Below the pieces are notes generated by a model. That model was not told where the DNA came from. It ran no database searches and worked only from the letters and a program-made list of their open reading frames with translations. A stretch of 64,000 nt of DNA. Source: Rhynchosporium graminicola (Eukaryota > Ascomycota > Leotiomycetes > Helotiales > Ploettnerulaceae). Each line of letters opens with the position of its first letter. Position 1 is the first letter of the stretch. The position numbers and the translations under genes are program-made. The DNA lies in the NCBI GenBank assembly GCA_900074885.1, contig FJUW01000025.1:386152-450151 (forward strand), in the 5' to 3' direction. Below are positions 33,116 to 43,481 of the stretch, in pieces.

Positions 33116-35799
33116 GAGGGAAGCAATAGGGGTCTTGATCGTCTGGGAGATCGCCGGGGCTATTTGCACTCTCAAGCAATTAATGGCCAATGATTTATGA
33201 CACCAATTCAAATCCTCGGTTACGATCAGTACCTGAGCAGTTCTGTACCTCGGGCACTTCTCATTCTCTCAAGTGAATTGAATTCATGCGCAACATCTCA
33301 AGCATTATGTTTCATCTGATCCAAGATATGGTGCCCACACTACCTCAAATGCTTTCTTGCTCTATTCGCACTCTCATTTGGAGTACTCGTTTGATGGTTG
33401 TGTCTTGCAAGTAATATATGGTATTCGGAATTGTATAGCATGATCACCATCTTCTTCTAGTCACAAGTTGGCATTATTAGAGTGTTTCGACATACCGCCA
33501 GTGGCCGAGTTTTAACCATCAAATAAACTACTATCCTCTACTAGCTTTCCTCCATGGCCATGCTTTTACTAAATACCTCAGCACTAGAGGTAGAATTCAT
33601 GGGCGAAATACAGCAACACGCTACGCAGTCCACTCCACACCCGGAAAATCGGCGAAGTATTCTTTCAGGAGATGCTCGCCCATTCCGGCCATACCAAGCC
33701 CAATTATCCAAAATCAAGCATTGCTGCGTTCCTGTCTCATCGATTTGTCTGACGGTTTCCATTATTTCTGAGTCGACACATGCTGTCTAGACAAATTGAG
33801 CAGTTCCGAGCTCTCAAAAGCCACAAGCTCTACGTATCGTTTGTCTGCTGAAGCGAGGGTTTCTTATGTTGACCTTCCGGGGGTGGACTTGAATGTCCCT
33901 GAATGTCCACTCTACGGCGGCTGTTGTTCCTTTGAGACCAAGTCGCTGGTCTAATTACAAGAGGAACTACACTACAGGAGCTCATTTCCCACATTAGTGA
34001 TTCGCTCTTCAATTGTGATTGGGAATGGCTCGGGATGAAAAGCAGTTTCGAGACCGTTATCATTTCATCCATGGGATCAATGGTGATGTCCTGGCAGGTA
34101 GCAAAGGTACTATATCGCACGAGCGTTGCGCAGAGGATGTCAAGGGCTTCTCAAAGAACAGCTACGCGGGTTGAAACTGAGGCGTACTCGCTGATGGTCT
34201 TTTCGGTGATTCTATGTCGATGCATTATGGGGAGGGTGATAATGCTTTTTTTCTTTTCTTGAGGGGCTTCAGCAAGAGATTCTGAGGTCGATCCATGATT
34301 GTACGACCTTTGCTTGGACGGAGAGTGAGGGTGATCCTACACAGCTAGCTGTGCCTTAGGTCTGGTGTTCTTGCTACTTCTCCTGCGAAGTTTGGTCATT
34401 CTGGTACGTTTTATGTTCGGGCTTGCTTGACTCGTCGTACCCAGCCTGCTAGTATCAGTAGCATGGGAATCCGCTTGCAGTTGCCGATTTTGGATATAAA
34501 ACTTAGAAAGTGCAATCTTGCGTGCGGACGTTGAGAAACAGGCAAATCTCGCTTTGCATATATGAATTGCTTCGATTCGGGCACTGACTAGCGAATCGTT
34601 ATCAAAGTAAATTATACTTCAGCTACAATATCGCCTGATGAGTCGCCGACTTGGATTGTGCAGAATTCTGACTACTATCAGTAGGTAGACGTAATCGATA
34701 GCCGAATGAAGTGAAGTTAGTTTCACTACCCTGAGAGCTGTACCTGTCTTCCTCCCAATTGACTCTGTACTTGCCTTTCAAGGCGACTAAACCAATGCAA
34801 GGCGCGACAATCCAGAATACAGAATCCGGGTTCCATAAGAACGCTCAGACTGCCACGCCGTGCTGTGGAGCCAATATCTCTCATCCTCCCACAATTCCGA
34901 CAGACACCCATTCAAATCCAGATACCTCTTCCAGCCATCTGATCTTTGGCCACGGAATAGACATTTCGACACATATCTCAATCTCGGCGAAGCATATCAG
35001 GAAATATACGTCCTGCCATCCAGACGCAATTCCATAATCGGCGGCGCGTGTATTGGCTTTCCAATGCACATCGGTGGTCGATTTAACGTTATACGAAGAC
35101 CATTCATAGGAACTTTGACATCGAGCATTGTCATTCTTTCAGGTTTGCTTGTCTTATATATGGAATCAGTTCCAGACGATCAAATAACTGACGCATATTG
35201 CGAAATCTTGGAATGAGAGTTCGGATCGTGTAGTTGAACAGGTATCGGGAAAGGAACAGTCGAAGTGTAGAACGCAGCTGTCCAATTGATCCCCTTTCTA
35301 CCCGATCGACGTGGATGGTTGGACGCAAAATGAGGGGAGGCTTCGAATGGCGGCTTGTAGGGCTGATGTTTACATATGAAATCCATATCAACGTCGTAGT
35401 TCTCGTGTTCGACTAGAATAATCGGGGAGTTGATCATATCGCTACGAGATATACATCTACTGGCTTCCAAGCTCGAACACATCAAGCCAAGGGCAGCTCA
35501 GTAGCCAATTTAAAAAAAGGGAATGGGCAGGCCTCTTTTATTCCTATAGGGACTGGGTTGACTAGACCCAAGTTCCAAGTCTACTTCAGTTGCGCCGGAG
35601 CTTCTTTTGGGAATGGCGAGATCATATGCCCTTGAATATAGGAAGCATCCAAGTAGAGGTAGCTTGTAAGCTATTTGCGGAAGTGCACGTATTGATGGCC
35701 TGTTGCACAATAGCGTTATGATTCAGTGATCTTCACTTTAACGCGCGGAATATAGTTGAAGATTTAGCTGTCCAATGAGGATTTCTTAACGCTGATGAA
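33116..35799. other. gene-poor region with decayed coding-like fragments
   Basis: 2.7 kb between LSM5 and the methyltransferase gene with no intact gene. Short open stretches, such as the minus strand at 33541-33762 and 33830-34120 and the plus strand at 34860-35216, have protein-like composition but stop abruptly and match no family I know. They could be remnants of old genes or chance. AT content is higher than in flanking genes. Confidence 0.4.
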
Positions 35800-37123
35800 T
35801 CATTTCCCAGACTCGACGTCTTGCTTCCGGAAACGTCCTTGCATCCAGCACCGATACATTTTCAACTGCTTGGCTCGGTTCACCAACAGCCTCCTATCCA
35901 CACCCAAATCAGCTACCTCAAAGCCGGTAGCATCTACAGCGTCTAAGGCTTCCACGGTGCTGTCTACCTCCTTGCCAGTCCATATCTTGGCAAGCTCGTC
36001 TCGTTCAAAGAAGTAGACTCGAGTGCCATCCCCTCGAATGTAAAAGTTTTCCTCCAAGTAGCGACCCTTCTTGAAGCGCACTTGAGCTAGATCTCCACGG
36101 CCATAGTCTCGGAATAGAACTTCGCCACCAGGCTTGAGTAAGCGAAAGGTATTGTGAACAGCTTGATTCCATTGAGAGGGCGACAGGGCGGAAAATATGA
36201 AGATCATGATTACCAGATCAACACCTCCTTCTACCAGACCCGGAGGCAGCTCTTCGCTAGCAGCATCCCAAACATCGGCTTGGATGAGCTCTGAATCATA
36301 GGCCTTATTCTCACGTATCACTTCCACAGCCTTCTTTGAGAAATCGCACGCATGTATTTTGAGATTTGGATTTTGATTACTGGCTAGGATAGGAAATGCG
36401 GTATTGCCAGCACCGGCGCCAACCTCAAGGATGGTAACGGGACCAGCTTCCGCTTGAGTAATCTGGGATAGAATAGGGAATTCTTGTTGGAGCCACTTGC
36501 GATCCTTGAAGAAGTTTGCAGTGTTGTTCTTGTAAAAATTGTTCCACCATTTTGCCGGTTCAGAATTGAACCTAGCTGCTTCTCATTAGTTTATATTCAA
36601 GCCAAATTTCCATGAAAGTGTAATGTGATAGTTTGCAGATCAGATAGGAGCGAAAGACATTGCTGAATTTGTATCATTCATGGACCGAGGTCTCAGATGA
36701 ACTATGCATTGATTGTTTGTTCATCAGGAAGCAATAGAATGAGAAAGAAAATTTGGAGATAGGAATAAGCTTACTTTTGTCAAAATCCGAGACAGGCGAC
36801 TCTCTCTGCTTAGCATACTGTAGTTCTGCATATTCCTTGTAAGTATCGTCAGTCTCAACATGGTCCCAAGCATTGAACTCGAAGACATTGTCTTGCTCAT
36901 TGAGTAAGCGGGAACCGAATTGAAAAGGATCAGTTCTCTTCATGTTGTTCTCGGGATCGTGAGACAGATGAGGAGGGACTTGGGCGTGGGCATCTGGTCC
37001 TGTGGAGCTGCCCGTAACAGCTAAGAATGATAGTTGTTCAGCAAGCAAACCGGAAGGCTCACTCTGGGCTTTCTCCATTGCTGGTACATCAAGTACAGGG
37101 GTATTCTCAGACTGACTATCCAT
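35800..37123 (-). CDS. TRM140: tRNA (cytosine-32 N3) methyltransferase, TRM140/METTL2 family
   Basis: Exons 36775-37123 and 35800-36575 (199-bp intron) give 374 residues. The N-terminal 95 residues are variable. RLLNEQDNVFEFNAWDHVE marks the family core and PAKWWNNFYKNNTANFFKDR follows across the intron. The SAM-binding motif I is LEVGAGAGNT (residues 166-175), with HACDFS as the acidic motif II and LLKPGGEVLFRDYGRGDLAQ further on. Family enzymes place 3-methylcytidine at position 32 of tRNA-Thr and tRNA-Ser. Unlike S. cerevisiae ABP140 there is no actin-binding N-terminal domain fused here, and no frameshift signal is needed. The open frame continues 53 codons upstream of the ATG without another ATG. 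Confidence 0.9.
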
Positions 37124-37457
37124 CTTGGACGAGAATGGCCGTTTGTTCGAGATAATACGGATAGATAAAGTTTCGAAGTTGATTCGCAAAAATTGCACGA
37201 AAATAGTAGTTAAGCGGCCGCTAGTGTCCGGGACTTGGAAAAGCCCGGGCCCAACAGGATCAAGCTGATCCAAGCTAATCAAATATTGTGGGGTGGAGCT
37301 TCTTCGATGACCGCAACAGCACGCCCGAGCACTCGTGGAGCATAGCCTAGATGAGGAACGTTACGAGCGGGGAAGTATAGGCTTCTGCTTTCCTTTGAAA
37401 TTGACATTCCAAATATCTCTCATTTAATCGGCAGTTTTCAAATTTCAAATTTTCGCA
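37124..37457. promoter_or_regulatory. divergent promoter of methyltransferase and COQ10
   Basis: 334 bp between two divergent starts. The left half remains open in the methyltransferase frame. No other signal noticed. Confidence 0.45.
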
Positions 37458-38204
37458 ATGTTCAAAACACTTTTTCAGACCTTCCGTCCTGCTTCAGCTC
37501 TGCACTCCTTCAGACCAAGTTCACGACGAAGCTTCTTGACTATCCCCGGAACGGAGACGACCAAGTTGACAGCTACGCGGATATTACCTTACAAATCTAC
37601 AAGTCTTTATACCGTTATCGCAGACATCGACAGCTACTCGGACTTCCTACCATACTGCCAAGAATCGAAGGTTACAAAGTGGTCCCAGCCGGATAAAGAT
37701 GGGAAACGTTGGCCTTCCGAGGCAGACTTGAAAGTAGGATGGGGTGGATATGAGGAAACGTTTACTTCGAGACTCTTCTGTGACCCTGGGGCTACGGTCG
37801 AAGCTCTAGGTGGTGAAGCGCAGACTTCTCTTACCAAAGCCGATATTGGACACCATTCCGAAACACTCGACTCCCCGGCGGTAGCTAACAACATATTCAA
37901 ATCGCTTAGTACAGTGTGGACAGTTAGACCATTTCACTACAAGCCACCTTCTGGTCGACCGCAGACAGACAAAGCGGTCCTTCCAGCGAGGGAGCAGACC
38001 GAGGTTCACTTGGCCATCGAATTTACTTTCGCGAATCCGATATATGCGGCTTTGAGTAAGGCGGTTGCACCAAAAGTTGCGAGTATCATGATTGAAGCAT
38101 TTGAGGTTCGCGCGAGGAAGATCTTAGATGGGCCGGGAGCTGGAGTGAAGGAGAAAACTAATTTAGACCATGTCTTTAGCGCTGGAAAGAAGATTGGAGC
38201 TTAG
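37458..38204 (+). CDS. COQ10: coenzyme Q-binding protein COQ10, mitochondrial
   Basis: Intronless, 248 residues. The N-terminus (MFKTLFQTFRPASALHSFR then RRSFLTI) is a clear mitochondrial presequence. The START-like polyketide cyclase domain begins at about residue 35, with the family hallmark LYTVIADIDSYSDFLPYCQE and, later, FKSLSTVWTVRP and a C-terminal amphipathic helix (AVAPKVASIMIEAFEVRARK). COQ10 binds coenzyme Q in the inner membrane and supports its synthesis and delivery to the respiratory chain. An insert (PSGRPQTDKAVLPAREQT) makes the protein longer than the yeast one, as in other filamentous fungi. Confidence 0.95.
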   Translation: MFKTLFQTFRPASALHSFRPSSRRSFLTIPGTETTKLTATRILPYKSTSLYTVIADIDSYSDFLPYCQESKVTKWSQPDKDGKRWPSEADLKVGWGGYEETFTSRLFCDPGATVEALGGEAQTSLTKADIGHHSETLDSPAVANNIFKSLSTVWTVRPFHYKPPSGRPQTDKAVLPAREQTEVHLAIEFTFANPIYAALSKAVAPKVASIMIEAFEVRARKILDGPGAGVKEKTNLDHVFSAGKKIGA

Positions 38205-38792
38205 ACTGGGAGCAACATGGTGTTGTATGGAGTTAGGAAAAAATTTGGTTGATGGGTGAAGCATTATATAGTCGTCAATGGTGCGGTGAAAAGATTTTGG
38301 GACATCGGGATGTGGTTGAGATGAGCTGTATGAGTAAATGTACACGGTAATTAATAAATGAAAGACAAAAACTAGTATGTCGCACAGAAGATGTTTCTTG
38401 TAAACGGTAATCACAGGCTTTGGCCAGAGCTTCCAAGATATGTAAGAGGAAGCAACGTATCTGCTCAAGCTTCAAGATCCTTGGTAGTGGAAGACAAATG
38501 AAGTCTTAGAGCGAATTGTAATGACATATACAACAGCGAGTAGAATTGGCCTCTTAGCAAATAGCAGTAGATCAAAAGCCTGAGAAGATGGGAAATATCA
38601 TTTCTGCTTTGATCACTCATGGTTAACTGGCGCCCATTGTTCAATATTTCGTACATACTGAGGAGAGACCACATATACATAGTCCAAGGCTTATAGTCTG
38701 CTACCAACCCTAAATATACATAGTATTCATACACACATGTTCCCTGTTCTGTATACACAATTCCCTTCAACCCATCTCCTAGCACTCCACGC
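38205..38792. other. intergenic region between convergent genes
   Basis: Between the 3' ends of COQ10 and the bL34m gene. AT-rich, with no coding evidence on either strand. Confidence 0.5.
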
Positions 38793-39246
38793 TTAATGAC
38801 TCAAGGTACTCCTCCTCTTTGCCAGCCTTCTTTTCAACATCGCCCTCCCCTTCCTCGTCTTGAGACGACTCAAGAAACCATGCCTCCTCTTCCTAACGAA
38901 ATGACTCGGATCAAATGTATCTCTTGGTGCGCCGAGAACGGATGTGGTGGAGAATGCTCTAGGGGCGCAGAGCTTGGAGAGGATGCCGCTTGAGGTCAGC
39001 GTAGTTGGAGATGTGGATAAGATTGGGGCTGAGCCTGGAGCGAGGGACGATTGGAATAACGTCGGCCTTGAAGGCCCGCGAAGGTATGTGAATGTCCTTG
39101 GTGACAGGTTAGCATAAGCCATGTCGAGGGGGGGGTTGAACATACCTCGTTGAGGATTGCTGGGCGATCGTCTTAGGGACGCTTTGCCGCAAGGTTGAAT
39201 ACTTAATGGCAGCCGCAAGGCCCCGAGAGCAGCCTAGACATAGCAT
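38793..39246 (-). CDS. mitochondrial ribosomal protein bL34m
   Basis: Two exons, 39146-39246 and 38793-39096, give 134 residues. The 49-bp intron is typical (GTATGT donor, GCTAAC branch site, AAG acceptor). Reading it through gives a longer frame with no ATG start, whereas splicing reveals MLCLGCSRGLAAAIKYST, a good mitochondrial presequence. The C-terminal 30 residues are the universal bL34 signature: RHGFLSRLKTRKGRAMLKRR followed by LAKRRSTLSH. The protein belongs to the large subunit of the mitochondrial ribosome, near the exit tunnel. A Ser/Thr/Pro-rich spacer separates presequence and core. Confidence 0.93.
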
Positions 39247-39425
39247 ATTGGATCAATGGGGTGCGAGTTGGTGGTTCTGGATCGTTTACCTCAATGATGT
39301 TGTCTGGATTCACCTTGGAGGCATGAAAGGCACTAGCGGCCGCTTACCCAGAAAAAAAATGAGCCTCGATCTCCGCCCGTACCACTGCGCATTCCCAGCA
39401 ATTGAGATTCTACTCACTCAGCAAC

Positions 39426-40001
39426 ATGTCAGCCTTTCCACCCCAGCGCTCAGTGGCTTCCATACCCGTCTCTCAAGACGTCGCGCTTAAATACCTCACC
39501 AGCTACCTCGTATCTGCCAAATCCTCACCCCATCTCCTCCCAAACGCACGTCTCGAGCCCTCCGGCCCAACAGCTGGATCCAGCAACTCCAACATCACAA
39601 TACACAATTTAGAACGTGTTGAAGCTGGATTGAGAGGAGAATGGCTGGCACCTACTTTGGAGCTGGAAGAGGGGGCTGGAGATGTACCTATTGCGGAAGG
39701 GATGGATGATGGCACGAATAAGCATGAGGGTGATGAGGGAGAGGGATGGATGGATTTGGATCAGTATCAGAGGGAGCAGAGTATTGAGGGGCGTGATGTG
39801 GAGGATGGGATACCTGGTGTGTCGAAGGATGTGGAGATGGATTCTGATTTGGAGGAGGAGGACGATCTTGCGAACGGGGTACATGGGAATAAAACTGATC
39901 CTGCGACAAGGCCGGTGGATAAGGAAGCTAGGAAGGCAGAGAAGAAGGCAAGAGGGAAGCAAGAGAGACGAGAGAGAGCTACGAAAAGTTCCAGAGACTG
40001 A
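39426..40001 (+). CDS. conserved hypothetical protein, acidic with basic C-terminal tail
   Basis: Intronless from ATG 39426 (MSAFPPQRSVASIPVSQDVA), 191 residues. I do not recognise it. The first 80 residues look conserved and folded (VALKYLTSYLVSAKSSPHLL, then ITIHNLERVEAGLRGEWLAP). The rest is acidic (many Asp, Glu, Gly) and ends in a strongly basic helix (KEARKAEKKARGKQERRERA). That acidic-then-basic layout is frequent in nucleolar ribosome-biogenesis factors, which is a weak inference only. The start lies only 180 bp from the divergent bL34m start. Confidence 0.7.
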   Translation: MSAFPPQRSVASIPVSQDVALKYLTSYLVSAKSSPHLLPNARLEPSGPTAGSSNSNITIHNLERVEAGLRGEWLAPTLELEEGAGDVPIAEGMDDGTNKHEGDEGEGWMDLDQYQREQSIEGRDVEDGIPGVSKDVEMDSDLEEEDDLANGVHGNKTDPATRPVDKEARKAEKKARGKQERRERATKSSRD

Positions 40002-40200
40002 GCGATGCAAGATTCACATCGCGGATTGACTTGCGCAGTTCCTATCTAATTCGTCGATAGCCAGCGTCATCTGTGCATCAACGGGGCCGGCCTTCAGCTC
40101 ATTCTTACCATTTACCAGAGGTTTGATCGAGACACCGAAAGCCGGAACTCGACGAGCACTGAAATCCGAAGGTCGAAATATAATACATTTGATGTCTCAA

Positions 40201-41742
40201 CTACAAATCTCTGCCGCTGGCCTGTGCCACCTTTTCGTCCTGCTTGATCTCCGATACACTCGCCTTCGAATCACCATACCATCCAAGAGCACCGAGTCTC
40301 TCCGACAGAATCGGGTGAGAGAAATGGTAGCTTGCATACATCCAGTCAGCATCCATTGTGCTCAAATTTTGGATTTGTAGCTTGATCAAAGAGCGAGCCA
40401 ACTCGGTCTGGTAACCAAGTTTAACAGCAAATGCGTCGGCCTGGAACTCATATCGTCTGCTCAAGATGTTCATCAGGAGCTTAATGACTGTGTCCATAGG
40501 TGCAAGAGCATCTGAGAAGAGGATGAATCCGATTATGATCGGAAACTCGTTGTGGAAGCCGAAGGATTGGTAGAGGGATTTGTTGTTGATGAAAACAGAA
40601 AACAGGGAGAAAATGTAGAAGAAATGGGCCTAAACTGTGTTAATTTTGTCCTGCCAAGTTTCCAACAGTCAAACCATACCTGTGAGATACCGAATAGTCT
40701 GGTAGTATGTCCGAGACTCCAATGTCCCAACTCGTGTGCAAGTACGGCCACAACTTCTTCTGTCTCGCTCTTCTCGATGAGAGTATCATAGATGACTATA
40801 TGCTTCTTCCATGGCATACCAAAGAAGTATGCGTTGCTGTGAGCACTTCTCTTGCTTCCGTCGATAACATAAAGCTCATGAAGAGGGAACTCTAGTCTCT
40901 GAGCAAGTCCTTCAACACCTGTCTTCAATTCACCAGGTTGAAGAGGGGACAACTTATTGAATAGAGGCAAGATGGTGATTGGATAGATCGTAATCATGAA
41001 AACCTGGAGACCAGCGCCGAACATCCACAGGTAGTAGAAGAACCCGTTCCCAGTCTTCTGTACAATCTTGAGGAAGCCAGCAAGGATCGGAGGTGCAAGA
41101 ATAAAAGCCAACATTTGCGACTTCAACATATCCATAACAAACAGCTTCGGAGTTTGCTTATTAAAACCGAATTTCTCTTCCAAGACAAATGTGTTGTAGA
41201 TCGAGGTTGGCAGAGAAATGATCTGTTGGATTACGATGAATGTAAGAACAAAGGTGATCGAATGTGTTATTTCACCAGAAAATTTTGCAGGAGCGTATTG
41301 TAGGAGCCATGAGCCAGTCAAAGACCATAATTTCGGTAGTACGTCGTAGTAGATGAATGCTGTGTTTTGGACTTGCCCATATAGACCGCTGAAGAGACTG
41401 AACTTTGCTTTGGCTCGTCCGTAGGCCTGCGAAGGATCAGTATGGAGTGGGTTATCTTGAGAGCTGGAGCTCACATACCTGACTCTTGTCAAAGACCTCC
41501 TGGGACACTTCCTTTTGGATAACCTTGGGCGCGCGAGTTCGTTTCAATACCTGATACTGGCGGAGAGATAGGAAGCCTTCAAAGGCATATTGGGCGAGAG
41601 AAAATCCGACGATGAGCTTCTTCCACGGGAATAAAGGCCGATCGAGGAAACGCGCAAGGCGCTGTGTCAATGTGTCAGTACTGTAAAGCCTTTAGAGCGC
41701 AATTTGTGAGCCTACCTGAAGAACATCCATCTTGTCAGTCAT
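40201..41742 (-). CDS. STE24: CaaX prenyl protease 1 (STE24, M48A)
   Basis: Exons 41716-41742, 41479-41661, 40680-41426 and 40201-40629 give 461 residues (yeast 453). The zinc site is HELGHWSLGH (H301-E302-L-G-H305), with the third ligand E380 in YEFQADAFA. Several hydrophobic segments match the multi-helix barrel of the ER and inner nuclear membrane enzyme. STE24 removes the last three residues of farnesylated CaaX proteins and, in yeast, also cleaves the a-factor N-terminus; a role in clearing clogged translocons is known. The first exon codes only nine residues (MTDKMDVLQ). A degenerate transposon begins 141 bp upstream of the start. Confidence 0.95.
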
Positions 41743-41883
41743 GATGGATTGGATAAAGGAAGAAGTTGGACGAGTAGACCTGGTTTATTCTGCACAAGAA
41801 CGTTACAGTAAAAGGTTTGTAGGGACCAAGACAATCTGTCCTGACACAAGGCTGGCCTGCAAGGTTCACTGGTGGGACAGATA

Positions 41884-41960
41884 CAGTGGGGTGCCATAGG
41901 TATTTGCACCCCCCCGGTACAAAACGCCACTAATTTAGTTACTTTAAAGGCTGCTTTAAT
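41884..41960 (+). repeat. left terminal inverted repeat of the Tc1-like element
   Basis: 77 bp; pairs with 43079-43156. Differences are a C7 versus C8 run and three base changes in the inner half. Confidence 0.92.
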
Positions 41961-42012
41961 ACTATATCTCTGAAATTCAAACCTCTTGATCTATATACTC
42001 TCTTCTTCAATT

Positions 42013-43083
42013 ATGGGAGGACGCCGTGGCCCTGAATTAAGTCCGCAGACGCGGTCTCGAATCTGCGAATTACGCTCTATTAGCTAGTCTTATAATCGAA
42101 TTCATATAAAACACCCTGAGATTCCGAAGTCAACTATTACAAATACATATCGGCAAGAATTAAAACGCGTTAATAATATCTCTTAAGTACGACCTGGTCT
42201 AAAGCGTGTTATATCAGAAGAGCAACGTGATCTTCTATACGATACAGCTACTTCTACTCCTTCTGTCTCGTATAAGACCCTTCAAGAAGAGATCGTTCCT
42301 AACGCTTCAATTCGATCGATTAAACGCCTATTTCAAGAGATAAATCTCCGGAAATAATAACGACTAAAACGCCCTGCTCTTATATAAGATCACGTATACG
42401 CACGACTAAATTAGGCTCAGAGATACCGTCGCTTTACGTACTTAAACTAGAGAAGAGTACGGTAGAGCGACGAGTACTCTATATAACTTAGAAAGAGGTA
42501 AAAGCTTAAGTAGGTATTTGTACTAGCAGGTAAAGGGCAATATCAATAGCAACTAGCACCAGATCTTATATAAGAGCGACGTTATAGTAAACAGAAGAGT
42601 AAGATGTTTTAGGCAGCTTTTAGCTATAGAATACGGACATAACTTATACCTATGGAAGGCGACCCTTTAGCTCCAAAAGGAGGGGTAACTGCGCGTGTAT
42701 ATCAGACAGTTCTTGATTAGTACTTACTTCTAATTCTTAGTTTTAGGAGTATATTTATATAAGATAACGCTCCGATTTATACAGTATATATTATACGGGA
42801 CTAGTTTGCAACACGAGGTATTGACGTGATGGACTAGCCTCCTTATAGCCCTGATTTGAACCCGATCGAGAATCTGTAGGCTCTTTTGAAAGCAGAGATC
42901 TATATACTATATCCGGAACTTATTAGCGCACCTAATACAGTAGAAACACTTGATCTTCTGATTAGGTGTGCAATTAATACTTAGGAGAGACTTAGAGAAG
43001 TATTATTAAATAGGTTAATAGATATAATAGTTCATAGAGTAGAAGCTGTAATTAAGGCAGAAGGGTGGTATACGAAATATTAA
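42013..43083 (+). pseudogene. Tc1-type transposase, inactivated by multiple nonsense changes
   Basis: A 357-codon frame from ATG 42013 to TAA 43081-43083 with no frameshift but about twenty internal stops. Recognisable parts are an N-terminal helix-turn-helix region (GGRRGPELSPQTRSRICELR), the second catalytic Asp (residue 251, DNAPIYT) and the third acidic residue Glu286 in PPYSPDLNPIEN, spaced by 34 residues (DD34E, Tc1 type). Most stops replace codons expected to be Trp or Gln (for example before PPYSPDL and after NPIENL), consistent with C-to-T change on either strand as in RIP. The stop codon lies at the edge of the right inverted repeat. Not functional. Confidence 0.93.
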
Positions 43084-43156
43084 AGCAGCCTTCAAAGTAA
43101 CTAAATTGGTAGCGTTTTGTACCGGGGGGGGTGCAAATACCTATGGCACCCCACTG
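43079..43156 (-). repeat. right terminal inverted repeat of the Tc1-like element
   Basis: 78 bp; reverse complement of the left end apart from a few substitutions and one extra base in the C/G run. Confidence 0.92.
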
Positions 43157-43481
43157 TACTTATACCATGTCACTAACAGCTCGCCTGTTTCAGGAACGAC
43201 CTGGCATTACCTTGTTGACAATACCATATCCAGAATTTTTTTGAGTAAATCTAAAAGGCAGCCTGGTTAGGGCATTTCAGATTGGCTAAATTGGATGTGT
43301 GATATGCTGGAAGCGTCTTGTGAATCATAGTAACAGTGGAAGATAAAGTCTGCGGACAGGTGCCAATTTGTCGGGTATCTAGCTAGCATAATCTACAGTA
43401 ATGTACGCATTCTTCTACATGAGAAGTTGCTATTTGCCAGATTAATTCCTTATATCACTCAATATTCTCGAGCCTAACAGA
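43157..43481. other. intergenic region right of the transposon
   Basis: 325 bp between the TA target site and the stop codon of the tRNA synthetase gene. No gene seen. Confidence 0.5.

Larger units (their letters stand above)
41884..43156 (+). mobile_element. Tc1-like (Tc1/mariner superfamily) transposon, RIP-degraded
   Basis: 1,273 bp flanked by the TA dinucleotides expected for Tc1/mariner target duplication (41882-41883 and 43157-43158). It has near-identical terminal inverted repeats of about 77 bp beginning CAGTGGGGTGCCATAGG. It encloses one transposase-like frame full of stop codons. The two ends differ only by a few transitions and the length of a C/G run. It is inserted between STE24 and MSM1, 141 bp upstream of the STE24 start. 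Confidence 0.95.

Noticed and set aside
38793..39218. Single-exon reading of bL34m starting at 39218
   Set aside because: That start codon is TTG. A 49-bp stretch inside has perfect intron marks, and splicing gives an ATG start with a good mitochondrial presequence.
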